From contig NZ_CP130565.1 of the NCBI RefSeq assembly GCF_030534335.1, positions 3,369,501 through 3,433,500 of the forward strand: a DNA stretch of 64,000 nt, read 5' to 3'. The DNA comes from Marivirga harenae. Lineage in GTDB: Bacteria > Bacteroidota > Bacteroidia > Cytophagales > Cyclobacteriaceae. How positions within the stretch are numbered: the stretch's first letter is position 1; each line of letters opens with the position of its first letter. A program made the translations under genes and the position numbers. This document shows, one piece after another, positions 9,380 to 19,783 of the stretch. The notes below the pieces were generated by a model. The model saw only the letters and a list, made by a program, of their open reading frames with translations, had not been told where the DNA came from and did not search any database.

Positions 9380-11034
9380 AATTGATTAATCAACTATTTT
9401 GCTGTAAGATGCACCATTTTATATCGATTTTAACTTTTTTGATAGTTGCTATGTTCTCAACCGATTTAGTGGCCAGACAATCAGTTTTTTCTGCTTTTAA
9501 TCAATCCATTGCAGACGCTGACAAAGCTTTTATTGCAAAAAACTATAATCAGGCATTAAGTATTTACGAGCATATAGAAGGAAAGGAAGGGGCTCCGAGT
9601 AATATAGCTTTGAGATTAGCCAGAAGCTATTTTTTTACTTATCAATATGAAAGGGCAGTGGAATACTATCGGCATCATGAAAAGACCAATCTGGAATTCC
9701 CTACAAAAGACTATTTCTATTTTGCCGAGGCCTTATCTTCTATTGGGGACACTGTAGAGGCTTTAAAGTATTATCATGTTTGCATGGACAAAAACCCTGA
9801 TGATGAACTATTTGTCCAAAAGATTTGGCGAATAAATAATCTCCGATACTTGTATGAGGATTCAGTAAAAAATATGGCTCATTATGCAAGTATGAATACA
9901 AATTACAGTGAACTACAAATGTTGCCTGCAGGAAACAAAGAAGTATACTTAATTTCAAATCATCCTGAGGTCGAGCTGATTCAAAAAATCGATACCAAAG
10001 AAAATGCACCCTTTTATAATTTGCGAAAGTGGTCGATCTATGAAGATCCTTTTTCCATAGTGGCACTAAACTATGAAAACCCAAGACCAGCCGGACAAAG
10101 TCTAAGAACTGCATTTCACATTTCGGCTATGAGTATTTTTAATAGGGGTCAGGACATGGTATATGCAGCTTCCGCTAATAAAAAGAATGAAGATGGTAAT
10201 TATCCATTACAACTTTATTTCGCCCAATTGAAAAGAGGGAAATGGATCAAAAGTGCTGCATTTGAACATAATAATCCAAATACTGATTTAACTGAACCAG
10301 CCATCAGTGATGACGGTGCAACTCTTATTTTTAGTGCTAATTTTACTGATGCCTTAGGGGGAAAAGATCTATATAAATCTGTTAGAACTGAGGAAGGATG
10401 GAGCGAACCCGAGAATTTAGGCAATATAATCAATACCCAAACAGATGAAAGGTATCCATTTCTACATCGTTCAAACCTTTACTTTGCCTCCGATGGACAT
10501 CCCGGACTGGGAGGTTTCGATTTGTATAAAGCCAAAATGATAGATGGAAGATTTCAGGACTTAGAGAACTTAGGTTATCCTATAAATTCCACTTATGATG
10601 AATTGTCCTTTAATATTGATAGTCTTGGCCAACAAGGGTTTTTGAGTTCTAATCGTAAAAATCAGGGATTTGATTTTGATATTTATGAATTTGCTATGGA
10701 CTTACAAATCTATCCGCTTGAAGTGGAAGGTGTAGTGAAATTTATAGAACACAACTGGATGGATTCCTCGGAATTGAAAGTACTGGCTAATGTTCAGATG
10801 GAATTGATCGATAGAACAGGTAACGTGTTAAAATCCATAACCAAAACCGATGAATTTGGAAAGTTTAAATTAAAGGTTCCATATTTCAGTAAATATAAAA
10901 TACGAATAAAAGGGGATGATCTTGATGGTTTTGTTAGTTTTGAAGTGCCGAAATTTGCAAAACAAGATTTAAGTTACGAAATAGTAGTAGTGAATGATGA
11001 CTTTAAAAACAGTTTGAGGGAAGAAAATGAATAG
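9376..11034 (+). CDS. TPR and PD40-repeat periplasmic protein (PorE-like without OmpA domain)
   Basis: Exported protein of 552 residues with an N-terminal hydrophobic segment (ISILTFLIVAMFST). Residues ~40-160 carry TPR-like helices (ADKAFIAKNYNQALSIYE, ALKYYHVCMDKNPDD). Residues ~240-440 hold PD40/WD40-like strands with typical DLTEPAISDDGATLIF and GGKDLYKS, GGFDLYKA motifs. The end (from VEGVVKF) is a carboxypeptidase-regulatory or Ig-like fold. Proteins of this layout in the phylum usually finish with an OmpA peptidoglycan-binding domain, as in PorE; none is present here. Overlaps the gene before by 4 and the gene after by 8 bases, so it is translationally coupled to both. Likely a periplasmic scaffold or signal relay between the PorP-like protein and the kinase (inference). 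Confidence 0.85.
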   Translation: MKLINQLFCCKMHHFISILTFLIVAMFSTDLVARQSVFSAFNQSIADADKAFIAKNYNQALSIYEHIEGKEGAPSNIALRLARSYFFTYQYERAVEYYRHHEKTNLEFPTKDYFYFAEALSSIGDTVEALKYYHVCMDKNPDDELFVQKIWRINNLRYLYEDSVKNMAHYASMNTNYSELQMLPAGNKEVYLISNHPEVELIQKIDTKENAPFYNLRKWSIYEDPFSIVALNYENPRPAGQSLRTAFHISAMSIFNRGQDMVYAASANKKNEDGNYPLQLYFAQLKRGKWIKSAAFEHNNPNTDLTEPAISDDGATLIFSANFTDALGGKDLYKSVRTEEGWSEPENLGNIINTQTDERYPFLHRSNLYFASDGHPGLGGFDLYKAKMIDGRFQDLENLGYPINSTYDELSFNIDSLGQQGFLSSNRKNQGFDFDIYEFAMDLQIYPLEVEGVVKFIEHNWMDSSELKVLANVQMELIDRTGNVLKSITKTDEFGKFKLKVPYFSKYKIRIKGDDLDGFVSFEVPKFAKQDLSYEIVVVNDDFKNSLREENE

Positions 11035-13111
11035 ATTGCAGTTTGAGATTATGTCAACTTTTACTCGCTATTTTGTTGTACTTACGTTACTTGTATTAAC
11101 ATGCTTTAATGCTTTCGTTCATAGAGCAGCTGCGCAGACCAATCAAGTAGTACAAGTAAAAGCCTTTTCTGAAAATCTCAGCCCTTATCCAGATTTAACC
11201 CTTTCAATCAATAAAGGTAATTATGTTGAATTAAATGATAAGGGGGTAGTTTTTGTTAATTTGGCTGCTTCCGATATTCCAATTCAGTCTATAAAATTAA
11301 AAGATGAGAGTCTAGAAGCCGCTTCTTGGAATTTAAGCAAAGGTATATTAGAAGTAATAATTCGTAAGAAAAGCTACATTGATAAAAAAATAACGGTAGT
11401 TAATAAAAATGGGGTGGGAATAGCGAATGTTCAAGTTGAATTTTCCGGTAATAAAAACATTTCCAAGCAGACAGACAGTGAAGGTATAATCAATATCCCC
11501 TTAGGTTTAAATGAAAGTATTCAAGGTATCGATCAGTTCAAAATACCAGGATATAAGATTACAGACTTGAAAATTCAAGCCAATACCTTGATTACAGTAG
11601 AAAGGATTGAGCCCAAAGAAAAAGAAATCATTTCTCAAACAATTACTGTACAATCGACCCAAAACGAGAAGAAAGATCAAACTGGTTTATTACTTCAGAA
11701 GTTGGATACAATTAATTCACTTAGAGCATTTTATGATATCCTAAATAAAGTAAACAAAGACGAGATAAGTGAGGAAGATCAATTTCAATTTGACCAAAAA
11801 TTTGAAGAGCTGTTGAATAAATTGCAAAGCGAGAAGCTATCGGATTCTGATGAGCTGTTGGGACAAATCTCAGACAGCACCGTTGTGGAAAAAGATATTG
11901 ATAAAATATTCCAGCAAGTTAAAAAGGATAACGCCAGTATGTCCAAAAAGCGTCTTGTTTTGGAAGAAAAGATTCAACTGGTAATAGATAAGCTTAATGT
12001 GGGTTTTGAACAAATGACTGAAGAATCGAAAGTCAGTTTATTAACCGAAATTGAAGAGCTTGAAGTTATTTTGGAAAACAACAAAAGTGAATTTAATGAA
12101 AGCTTGAATTCGTACTTAACAGTTATAAATGAACTGAAAAGGAGGTTTTTCGACCTTCAGGAATTAGAAAATAAACTCTCTGAGAGTGAACGAGAAAGGT
12201 TAAAAGAAAAAAGAATCTACCAACAGCGATTGATTTTGACCATTGCGATTGCCTTAGTATTCGCCCTATTAATTATTCTGCTATTCTACTTTCGTTCCAA
12301 ATTGAAAAAGCAGCAAAAGGAATTGATCGAGGCTAATAAAGTGGTTAAACTAACCAATGAAAATTTAGAGAATATAGTGATGGAGCGTACTTATCTATTA
12401 AATAAGACATTCAATGAGCTTGATACGGTCTTGTACAAGGCTTCGCACGATTTAAGAGCTCCACTTAGTTCAATTGCTGGGATAAGTGACTTGATTAGCA
12501 GGGAGACCAAGAATAAAGAGTTGACAGGACTTTTGGTGAAGACTAATAAGCGTATGGATAAATTGCTAAAGAAATTAAGTACCATTAGTGAAATCCATCA
12601 GCCTGGTGATTTTGAGGAAATTGATGTTGCTGCCATCTGTGATGATTGTATTTCTTCTTTTAATTCCATTATTGTAGATAGAAAAATCGAATTTAAAGCA
12701 AATATAAAAGTAGAAAACAAGCTGCTTACTATTTCTAAATTAGTAGAGGTAATAATTTATCATTTGCTGGAAAACGCATTCTTCTTCTGTTGGATCAATA
12801 ATATTAAAATAGGAAGTGTAGAATTGGACGTTGTTGAAAAGGATGACAAAATTGAAATTAGTATTACTGATAATGGAATTGGTATAGAAAAGAATATTCA
12901 GCATAAAATTTTTGAAATGTTCTACGTTGGAAGCGAGTTATCAAATGGTAATGGCTTGGGTCTTTATATAGTTCAAAAATCAGTTGACTTATTAAATGGT
13001 GTAATTACAGTTTCCTCAGAAGAAACTGGTAAAACTATATTTAGAGTAGAATTACCTATTGACGGGCAAGGAAGCAATACTTTAGAATTTTTAAGTAGTC
13101 TTAAAGCATAA
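11027..13111 (+). CDS. Membrane sensor histidine kinase with periplasmic Ig-like and coiled-coil region
   Basis: Two-component sensor of 694 residues. An N-terminal signal or anchor (VVLTLLVLTCFNAFVH) is followed by about 370 periplasmic residues: an Ig/carboxypeptidase-regulatory-like part (VVNKNGVGIANVQVEFSG) and a long acidic coiled coil. One transmembrane helix (LILTIAIALVFALLIILLF, about residue 405) leads to a second coiled coil, then the DHp domain with the phospho-acceptor His474 in ASHDLRAPLSS and the HATPase_c domain (N box LLENAFFF, G1 ITDNGIGI, G2 GNGLGLYIV). No receiver or partner regulator is adjacent. Overlap with the TPR/PD40 gene ties it to the T9SS cluster, suggesting it senses the state of that surface system. 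Confidence 0.92.
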   Translation: MNRLQFEIMSTFTRYFVVLTLLVLTCFNAFVHRAAAQTNQVVQVKAFSENLSPYPDLTLSINKGNYVELNDKGVVFVNLAASDIPIQSIKLKDESLEAASWNLSKGILEVIIRKKSYIDKKITVVNKNGVGIANVQVEFSGNKNISKQTDSEGIINIPLGLNESIQGIDQFKIPGYKITDLKIQANTLITVERIEPKEKEIISQTITVQSTQNEKKDQTGLLLQKLDTINSLRAFYDILNKVNKDEISEEDQFQFDQKFEELLNKLQSEKLSDSDELLGQISDSTVVEKDIDKIFQQVKKDNASMSKKRLVLEEKIQLVIDKLNVGFEQMTEESKVSLLTEIEELEVILENNKSEFNESLNSYLTVINELKRRFFDLQELENKLSESERERLKEKRIYQQRLILTIAIALVFALLIILLFYFRSKLKKQQKELIEANKVVKLTNENLENIVMERTYLLNKTFNELDTVLYKASHDLRAPLSSIAGISDLISRETKNKELTGLLVKTNKRMDKLLKKLSTISEIHQPGDFEEIDVAAICDDCISSFNSIIVDRKIEFKANIKVENKLLTISKLVEVIIYHLLENAFFFCWINNIKIGSVELDVVEKDDKIEISITDNGIGIEKNIQHKIFEMFYVGSELSNGNGLGLYIVQKSVDLLNGVITVSSEETGKTIFRVELPIDGQGSNTLEFLSSLKA

Positions 13112-13261
13112 TGACCTTTGATCTTTTATCACTACTTAAGATATAGTAGCTGTTCACATCTGACCCTGAATAATACGTGTTTCTTAATAAATTCAATTAT
13201 TCGATCTGATTAGTGAAGATATACTACTAATTTAGATTTTTAAATTGATGATTTTAACAAT

Positions 13262-13513
13262 ATGTTTGAAGGTTCTGATTTCCCGAAATCACTAGAAGAA
13301 GATTTGTTTGAAGCTTGGTTGGAGGCAGGTAGGGCCAGTAAAATTGGATACAAATATCTTCTGATTATCTGGGATAATTATGATGATGATTACCAACCGC
13401 TTTATGTAGAGGAAAGGGAAAGTATCAAAAAATATGAACGTTATGAGAGCTCAACGGGAAGAGAATCTTTAGTGGCTGCTTATGATTTGTATTCTGAAAG
13501 CAGAATTGGATAA
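13262..13513 (+). CDS. Small acidic protein of unknown function (83 aa)
   Basis: Not recognised. The sequence is acidic and aromatic-rich (LLIIWDNYDDDYQPLY, EERESIKKYERYES), with no signal peptide or membrane segment. The ATG start gives an 83-residue product that ends 6 bases before the next ATG, so it is probably co-transcribed with the flavoprotein gene that follows. The regular composition and tight spacing argue for a real gene. Confidence 0.6.
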   Translation: MFEGSDFPKSLEEDLFEAWLEAGRASKIGYKYLLIIWDNYDDDYQPLYVEERESIKKYERYESSTGRESLVAAYDLYSESRIG

Positions 13514-13519
13514 AAAAGT

Positions 13520-14752
13520 ATGCCTATTAAAAATCAATTCGATCTAATTATAGTAGGGGCAGGTCCAGCAGGTTTTGCTTGCGCCTATCAACTTCGGAGT
13601 CAAGATTTAAAGATTGCCATTATCGATCAGGCCAGTTTTCCAAGGGATAAAATCTGTGGTGATGCTCTTAGTGCAGATGTAGTCAACCAATTATATCGAA
13701 TGGACCCACTACTAGGAGAAAAGTTTGAAGGCTTTGCCAAGAAAATTGATTCAAATGGCGTGAGATTTGTAGCCCCCAACCACTCCTTTTTGGATATTAA
13801 TTATCAGAACCCCAATCATGGAAAAGCGGCAGGTTATATCAGCAAACGCATTGATTTCGACTATTTTTTATTTAAAGAGATACAGAATCAGGCTAATGTT
13901 GAAGTGTTTCTAGAGGAAAAAGTAATTCATATTGAAACAGAGTCCCTTCTAGTTAATTTGCAGACGAATAAAAGAGCTTTCTCAGCTCAAATGATTGTAG
14001 GAGCAGATGGGGCACATTCTATAGTCAATAAGAAATTGGGTAACATCAAGATAGAAAGAGATCATTATTGCGCGGGAATCAGACAATATTACGAAGGTGT
14101 TAGTGGATTTAATCGTGATCAGGCTATTGAATTACACTTTTACAAAGAATTATTACCCGGTTACTTTTGGATTTTCCCCTTGCCCAATGGACAGGCAAAT
14201 GTAGGCCTTGGAATGCTTTCCAGTGAGGTAAGTAAAAGGAAACTCAATTTGAAAACAGAACTAGATGAACTTATTAAATCGAAACCAGATTTAAAGCAGC
14301 GTTTTCACAATGCTACTGCCCTTGAAAAAACACAAGGTTTTGGCTTGCCAATAGGTTCCAAGAAACGACCGATTTCAGGCGACCGTTTTTTATTATTGGG
14401 TGATGCCGCAAGCCTCATTGACCCCTTTACAGGAGAGGGGATCGGCAATGCACTACGTAGTGGAAGAATTGCTGCAGATCACATTGTCAAAGCATTTGAA
14501 GATCAGATTTTTAATGCAACATTTCACAAGCAGTATGATCAAATGATTTATTCTAAAATGTGGAATGAACTCCGCATTAGTAGACAAATCCAAAAGCTAT
14601 TGCGTTATCCCAAGCTGTTTAATTTTGTGGTCAAAAAAGCTAATCATAATTCTTCAGTCAGAACCCTCTTAACTTCAATGTTGGACAATGTGGATTTGAA
14701 AAAGGAGTTGGTGAAGCCGAGGTTTTACTTTAGGATCTTATTTGGTGGCTAA
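13520..14752 (+). CDS. Geranylgeranyl-reductase-family FAD oxidoreductase
   Basis: Flavoprotein of 410 residues related to geranylgeranyl reductases and other lipid or terpenoid double-bond reductases (PHBH fold). The Rossmann FAD motif VGAGPAGFACAYQL lies near residue 12; the family signature FPRDKICGDALS is near residue 41; the second FAD motif GDAASLIDPFTGEGIGNAL is near residue 293. The product is probably cytoplasmic or membrane-associated. The substrate cannot be told from sequence: reduction of isoprenoid chains (for example menaquinone or carotenoid precursors) is one possibility. It follows a small acidic protein gene by 6 bases. Confidence 0.88.
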   Translation: MPIKNQFDLIIVGAGPAGFACAYQLRSQDLKIAIIDQASFPRDKICGDALSADVVNQLYRMDPLLGEKFEGFAKKIDSNGVRFVAPNHSFLDINYQNPNHGKAAGYISKRIDFDYFLFKEIQNQANVEVFLEEKVIHIETESLLVNLQTNKRAFSAQMIVGADGAHSIVNKKLGNIKIERDHYCAGIRQYYEGVSGFNRDQAIELHFYKELLPGYFWIFPLPNGQANVGLGMLSSEVSKRKLNLKTELDELIKSKPDLKQRFHNATALEKTQGFGLPIGSKKRPISGDRFLLLGDAASLIDPFTGEGIGNALRSGRIAADHIVKAFEDQIFNATFHKQYDQMIYSKMWNELRISRQIQKLLRYPKLFNFVVKKANHNSSVRTLLTSMLDNVDLKKELVKPRFYFRILFGG

Positions 14753-14896
14753 TTCAAGTTTGAAGATGAGATTCTATCACAATGTGAACAATGCTTTAAA
14801 ACTTGCATCTAAGATTATCTAACAGTTTTTAATAAAATGATCTTCTAAAGAAAAATAGAATTTTTTTTAGGTTATAAATTTATCATATTTACAATC

Positions 14897-16576
14897 ATGA
14901 TACTGTTTAGTAAAGCTTTAAAATTATTGGTTTTGACGTTTGTATTTATGTTTTTCTACTCTCAATTAGCTCTGAGTCAAGTAGATTCATTAATGCAGAT
15001 TTTAGAAACTGAGATGACAAAAAAGCAAATCTATGATGATGAAAAGATGCAACGGATTGAAGCTTACAAACAGCTAGCCTCGAAATCATCCGCTGATCCA
15101 AAACAAGTCTTCTTGTATTATTCAAATTTGATAGAAGAATTTGAGAAATTTAGTTTTGACTCAACCTTATTTTACATTGATAAGAATTTAAAAATAGCGA
15201 ATACTTTAGATAATAATGTGTTATTAAGCGAATCTAAGCTTCACCTATCAGCTACACTTGCAAACGTTGGAAGAAGTAAAGAGGCAGAAGATGTATTAAA
15301 ACAAATTGACACTAAACAGTTAAACAAAGAGCTATTTATCAAATATTGCAACACCGCCAGGAAATTATATGAAGATTTAAGCTTCTATGCCATTACTCAG
15401 GATGGAGCTGGAAAATATTCAGAGCTATATAATTTATACAAGGACACTTTATTAAACATAGTTGATTCAAATTCTTATATCCACCTATCCATTCTGGAAA
15501 AAGATTTAATGGATGATAGAGATTTGGAAGAGAGTTTGAAAGTCAATTCTCAAATGTTGAAAGGTATTGAACCTAATTCAAAACAGTTTTCTGTAGTGAC
15601 CTTCTATCGGTCGCTCATTTATGATCTAATGGGAAATAAAGAAAAAGAGAAGGAATACCTCATGATCTCTGCTGTATCTGATATTAAGGCATCAATAAAG
15701 GATAATGCCTCACTCACTACTTTAGCTAAAGTACTTTATAATGAAGGTAAGATTGAAAAAGCCCATCAATATATCCAAAATGCTTATGATGATGCTATAT
15801 TTTACAATTCTAGACTGAGATTTCTTGAAATTTCAAAGATCCTTTCCTTAATTACTGCCTCTTATCAAGAAATTTCAGATGCACAAAAAAGTACCCTTAA
15901 GGAATACTTAATCTGGATCAGTTCTCTTTCGTTTGTGCTTCTTATTACGGTCGCGCTGATAGTCAGACAAAATAAGAAGTTATCTGCTACCAGGAATGGG
16001 TTAAAAGATTCAAATCAGCAGTTAAATGAGGCTAATCAAGATCTACAGCTAGCAAAATCTAAATTAGAAAAGCTCTATACAGATTTATCGGAAGCTAATC
16101 ATGTAAAAGAGCAATATATAGCTAGTTTCCTTAGCATACACTCCGATTACATTGATAAAATCGATAAATACCAGAATGTAGTTCGAAGATTGGTTTCTTC
16201 ACGAAAATATGAGGAATTATATAAAAGAGTGACGTCTCAAGAAGTAATTGATGCAGAAGTAAAGGAGTTTTATGCGACATTTGATCAAGCTTTTTTAAGT
16301 ATTTATCCTGATTTTATCTCAAAGTTTAATGAATTGCTGCTGGATGAAGAAAAAATTGATCTAAAAGAAAATGAAATTCTAAATACTGAATTAAGGATAT
16401 TTGCATTGATTCGATTAGGGATCAAAGACAGCTCCAATATTGCTAGATTGCTGCGCTATTCTGTCAATACTATTTATAACTACCGAGTAAAAATTAAAAA
16501 TAAGGCGAAGGTAGATAGAGAAGAATTTGAAAAATATATTCAAGACATTGACGCCTTCGAAAATGCTAACAAATAG
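14897..16576 (+). CDS. DUF6377-type TPR / membrane / HTH transcriptional regulator of the SusCD locus
   Basis: Regulator of 559 residues. A signal or anchor segment (LVLTFVFMFFYSQLALS) is followed by periplasmic TPR-like helices (about residues 30-330), one transmembrane helix (WISSLSFVLLITVALIV, about 340-360), a coiled coil, and a cytoplasmic part matching the DUF6377 domain: the conserved YIASFLSIHSDYIDKIDKY stretch and a C-terminal helix-turn-helix (LGIKDSSNIARLLRYSVNTIYNYRVKIKNKAK). Proteins of this type sit next to and control SusC/SusD operons in Bacteroidota, acting like a one-component sensor of glycan breakdown products. Here the SusC gene starts about 240 bases downstream on the same strand. 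Confidence 0.88.
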   Translation: MILFSKALKLLVLTFVFMFFYSQLALSQVDSLMQILETEMTKKQIYDDEKMQRIEAYKQLASKSSADPKQVFLYYSNLIEEFEKFSFDSTLFYIDKNLKIANTLDNNVLLSESKLHLSATLANVGRSKEAEDVLKQIDTKQLNKELFIKYCNTARKLYEDLSFYAITQDGAGKYSELYNLYKDTLLNIVDSNSYIHLSILEKDLMDDRDLEESLKVNSQMLKGIEPNSKQFSVVTFYRSLIYDLMGNKEKEKEYLMISAVSDIKASIKDNASLTTLAKVLYNEGKIEKAHQYIQNAYDDAIFYNSRLRFLEISKILSLITASYQEISDAQKSTLKEYLIWISSLSFVLLITVALIVRQNKKLSATRNGLKDSNQQLNEANQDLQLAKSKLEKLYTDLSEANHVKEQYIASFLSIHSDYIDKIDKYQNVVRRLVSSRKYEELYKRVTSQEVIDAEVKEFYATFDQAFLSIYPDFISKFNELLLDEEKIDLKENEILNTELRIFALIRLGIKDSSNIARLLRYSVNTIYNYRVKIKNKAKVDREEFEKYIQDIDAFENANK

Positions 16577-16814
16577 TGCCTTAGTCCACTCAATCTAAGT
16601 CCACTTTTTTGATAGTGACTATATATTATAAAATACTGATTACCAATATTATAAGTATATATTCTTTTCTTGTTTTTCCACTTTTTGACTACTCATCCCT
16701 AAAATTCTCATCTTATTGATTGTTATTGCATCCAACATAATTTGTTGGTTTTTGGATGCGAGATATTGATGTCTCAATCACAAAAATCAAATCTTGGAAA
16801 CGATAATAAATATT

Positions 16815-19772
16815 ATGACTCGCAACATTTTTAGAAAATTTTGGACGCCTCTGGGCGTCACTTTGATCGTCCTCATTTTTAATCTATCAGATGTTTTAGG
16901 ACAAAGTACCATTGCAGGTAAGGTAGTGGATGAAACTTCACAAGGATTGCCAGGAGTATCTATCCTAGTTAAAGGAGAAAATAGAAGGGCCGTGACAGAT
17001 GTCGAGGGCGATTTTAAAATTTCCAATATTGCACCTGAAGATAAATTGATATTCAGTTATGTAGGAATGCTTACAAAAGAAATAACTGTCGGGCAACAGA
17101 CTACTTTAAGAGTGCAACTCACACCTGATATTGGTTCATTAAGTGAAGTAGTAGTAGTGGGATATGGCACGCAAGAAAAGAAGGATGTGACTGGTGCTGT
17201 GTCATTAGTGGATGAGGAAGCAATGGATTTAAGACCTAATAATCAATTTGGAGGTTTAATTCAAGGTAAAGCAACAGGAGTTCAAGTTCTTTCAAATTCA
17301 GGCAAACCATCACAAGGTATAAATTTGAGAATTAGAGGAACAAATTCCATTAATGCAGGTAGTGAGCCACTATATGTGGTGGATGGAGTACCTACAACTG
17401 ATACTAGGTCTATAAATCCAGCCGATATAGAAAGCATATCAATTCTAAAAGATGCATCATCTGCTGCAATTTATGGTTCTCAAGGTGCAAATGGTGTTGT
17501 GCTCATTACGACCAAGACAGGAAGCTCTGAGACCACACAAGTTTCTTTTGACTCCTATTTAGGCTTTTCAGAAGTTTGGAAAACCTTGCCTGTTCTGGAT
17601 TCCAGAGACTATCGAATATTAATGACTGAATTAGGTCAAAATACTGATTGGAATTTATATGATGAAAATACTGATTGGCAAGATGAAGTATTTGAACGAG
17701 GTTCCACACAGAATTACCAGCTAAGCATATCGGGCAAAAATGACAAAACATCATACTATATTTCCGGTGGATGGGTTGAACAAAATGGTGCAGTAAGATC
17801 CTCTCGCATGGACAGAAGTAATTTTAAAGTGAATTTAGACCATGAAGCTTCGGATTGGTTGACCGTTGGAAGTAGAGTAGCTTACACCATATATTCAGAT
17901 GTAGATGTGGCGGATAATCAAAGTGTTAATCAAGGCGGTGTATTGTTAGGCGCTCTCTCAACACCACCCAATATCGGGATATATAATCCAGACGGCACCT
18001 TTACTAGCAACCCTTTTCAAAACTGGGAAAATCCTATTGCCAGTACTGATGGAACCATAAGAGAATACAATAACAGGAGATTAATAGGAAATACTTATGC
18101 TGAGCTGTCATTTCTAGACAACTTCACCTTTAGGTCCAATATAGGAATTGATCATAGCAATGGGGTATTTGACTCCTTTTTAGATCCTTACTTAACAACT
18201 TTTGGTCGTGCGTTAAATGGGAGAGCCATCAATAACACCGATAAAAGCAGCTATTATATTTTTGATAATACATTAAGATACGAAAACGAAATACGAGAGA
18301 GTAAATTCAAAGCATTAATTGGAACGGTAACACAAAAATGGAGATGGGAAAACAGCGGTATTACTACTCAAAACTTTGCAGGAAATGGAATTATCACTCC
18401 GAATGCCGGTTCTGATATAATAAGCGCAACAGCATCTAAATCCGAAAAGGCCAATCAATCTTTTATCAGTCGTCTAAATTATGAATATAAAAGCTTGTAT
18501 TTGCTAACAGTTAATTTCCGAGCAGATGGATCGAGTGTATTCGGACCCGAAAATAGATGGGGATATTTTCCTTCTTTCTCAACTGGCTGGAGAATTTCCG
18601 AGGAAGAGTTTTTCAGTGCACTCAACAAAATAAGTGAACTTAAATTGCGAGCAGGATGGGGAATCGTTGGAAATGATCAGATTGGCAATAATTATGCGTA
18701 TTTGGGACTTGTGGCAGGTGGAGCTAATTATCCCATTGGAGGTGTACCGCAGCCAGGAACTTATCCGGCTTCTATTAGCAACAATAAATTGAAATGGGAG
18801 GAAAGTACCCAGTCAAATGTCGGTGTTGATCTTGGATTTTTAAACAATAGATTAGTATTCACTATGGATGCTTATTTGAAGCAAACAAACGATCTTTTGC
18901 TAAATGCTCCATTACCAAGAACCACTGGATTCGATAATGCCATTCAAAACATCGGCTCATTGGAAAATAGAGGTTTTGAATTTTCTGCAAATACTGTAAA
19001 CCTTGACGGTGACCTAAACTGGACAACTAATTTCAACTTTTCAGTCAACCGAAATAAAGTAACAAATCTTGTAGGCCAAGAACTATTTGTAGGAGCTATT
19101 GCTGGAAGAGGCGAAGCGGGATTGGTAAGAGAAGGTCTTCCATTAGGGACACTTTATGGTTATCAGTACGGAGGTGTTGATCCTGAAACTGGGGATGCAT
19201 TTTATATTGACCAGAATGGAGAAAGTACTTTTGATCCATCTCCAGAGGATAGGGTGATTATAGGAGATGCAAATCCTGATTTTATCTATGGATTAACTAA
19301 TACGCTTCAGTACGGGAATTTCAGTTTAACCGTTTTCTTTCAAGGAAGTTATGGAGGCGATATTCTCAATGCTTCAAGAATTGACATAGAGGGTATGACT
19401 GATCCTAAGAATCAATCAGCAGCAGTTCTTGATCGTTGGCAGCAGCCAGGAGATATTACCAATATCCCGAGAGCATCGTGGGGAAATACTGACAATTCCA
19501 GAATTTCTACTCGATTTATTGAAGATGCTTCATATCTAAGGTTGAAAAATCTGACCATAGGGTATGAGCTTCCAAAGTCTTTAATCTCTAAAATAGGATT
19601 ACAACAATTCAAAATATATGCAACAGGTGAAAATCTATTGACTTTCACTTCTTATTCCGGTTTTGATCCGGAGGTAAATGCTTTCGGTCCTAGCAATACA
19701 GTACAAGGGATTGATTACGGAACATACCCTCAAACAAGGAGCATCATCACTGGAATTAATATAACCTTTTAA
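16815..19772 (+). CDS. susC: SusC/RagA-family TonB-linked outer-membrane transporter
   Basis: TonB-dependent import channel for oligosaccharides, forming a complex with the SusD lipoprotein. After the signal peptide (VTLIVLIFNLSDVLGQS) come the carboxypeptidase-like plug extension (AGKVVDETSQGLPGVSILVKG), the signature SEVVVVGYGTQEKKDVTGAV, the plug domain with LRIRGTNSINAGSEPLYVVD, and the C-terminal beta-barrel. A frame extends 7 codons upstream to a TTG at 16794, but the ATG at 16815 gives the cleaner signal peptide and is preferred. SusD follows 11 bases later. Confidence 0.94.
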   Translation: MTRNIFRKFWTPLGVTLIVLIFNLSDVLGQSTIAGKVVDETSQGLPGVSILVKGENRRAVTDVEGDFKISNIAPEDKLIFSYVGMLTKEITVGQQTTLRVQLTPDIGSLSEVVVVGYGTQEKKDVTGAVSLVDEEAMDLRPNNQFGGLIQGKATGVQVLSNSGKPSQGINLRIRGTNSINAGSEPLYVVDGVPTTDTRSINPADIESISILKDASSAAIYGSQGANGVVLITTKTGSSETTQVSFDSYLGFSEVWKTLPVLDSRDYRILMTELGQNTDWNLYDENTDWQDEVFERGSTQNYQLSISGKNDKTSYYISGGWVEQNGAVRSSRMDRSNFKVNLDHEASDWLTVGSRVAYTIYSDVDVADNQSVNQGGVLLGALSTPPNIGIYNPDGTFTSNPFQNWENPIASTDGTIREYNNRRLIGNTYAELSFLDNFTFRSNIGIDHSNGVFDSFLDPYLTTFGRALNGRAINNTDKSSYYIFDNTLRYENEIRESKFKALIGTVTQKWRWENSGITTQNFAGNGIITPNAGSDIISATASKSEKANQSFISRLNYEYKSLYLLTVNFRADGSSVFGPENRWGYFPSFSTGWRISEEEFFSALNKISELKLRAGWGIVGNDQIGNNYAYLGLVAGGANYPIGGVPQPGTYPASISNNKLKWEESTQSNVGVDLGFLNNRLVFTMDAYLKQTNDLLLNAPLPRTTGFDNAIQNIGSLENRGFEFSANTVNLDGDLNWTTNFNFSVNRNKVTNLVGQELFVGAIAGRGEAGLVREGLPLGTLYGYQYGGVDPETGDAFYIDQNGESTFDPSPEDRVIIGDANPDFIYGLTNTLQYGNFSLTVFFQGSYGGDILNASRIDIEGMTDPKNQSAAVLDRWQQPGDITNIPRASWGNTDNSRISTRFIEDASYLRLKNLTIGYELPKSLISKIGLQQFKIYATGENLLTFTSYSGFDPEVNAFGPSNTVQGIDYGTYPQTRSIITGINITF

Positions 19773-19783
19773 TAAAAAGTAAA

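Noticed and set aside
9740-10114. 124-codon minus-strand frame inside the PD40 gene
   Set aside because: Antisense to a well-supported gene, with unlikely composition.
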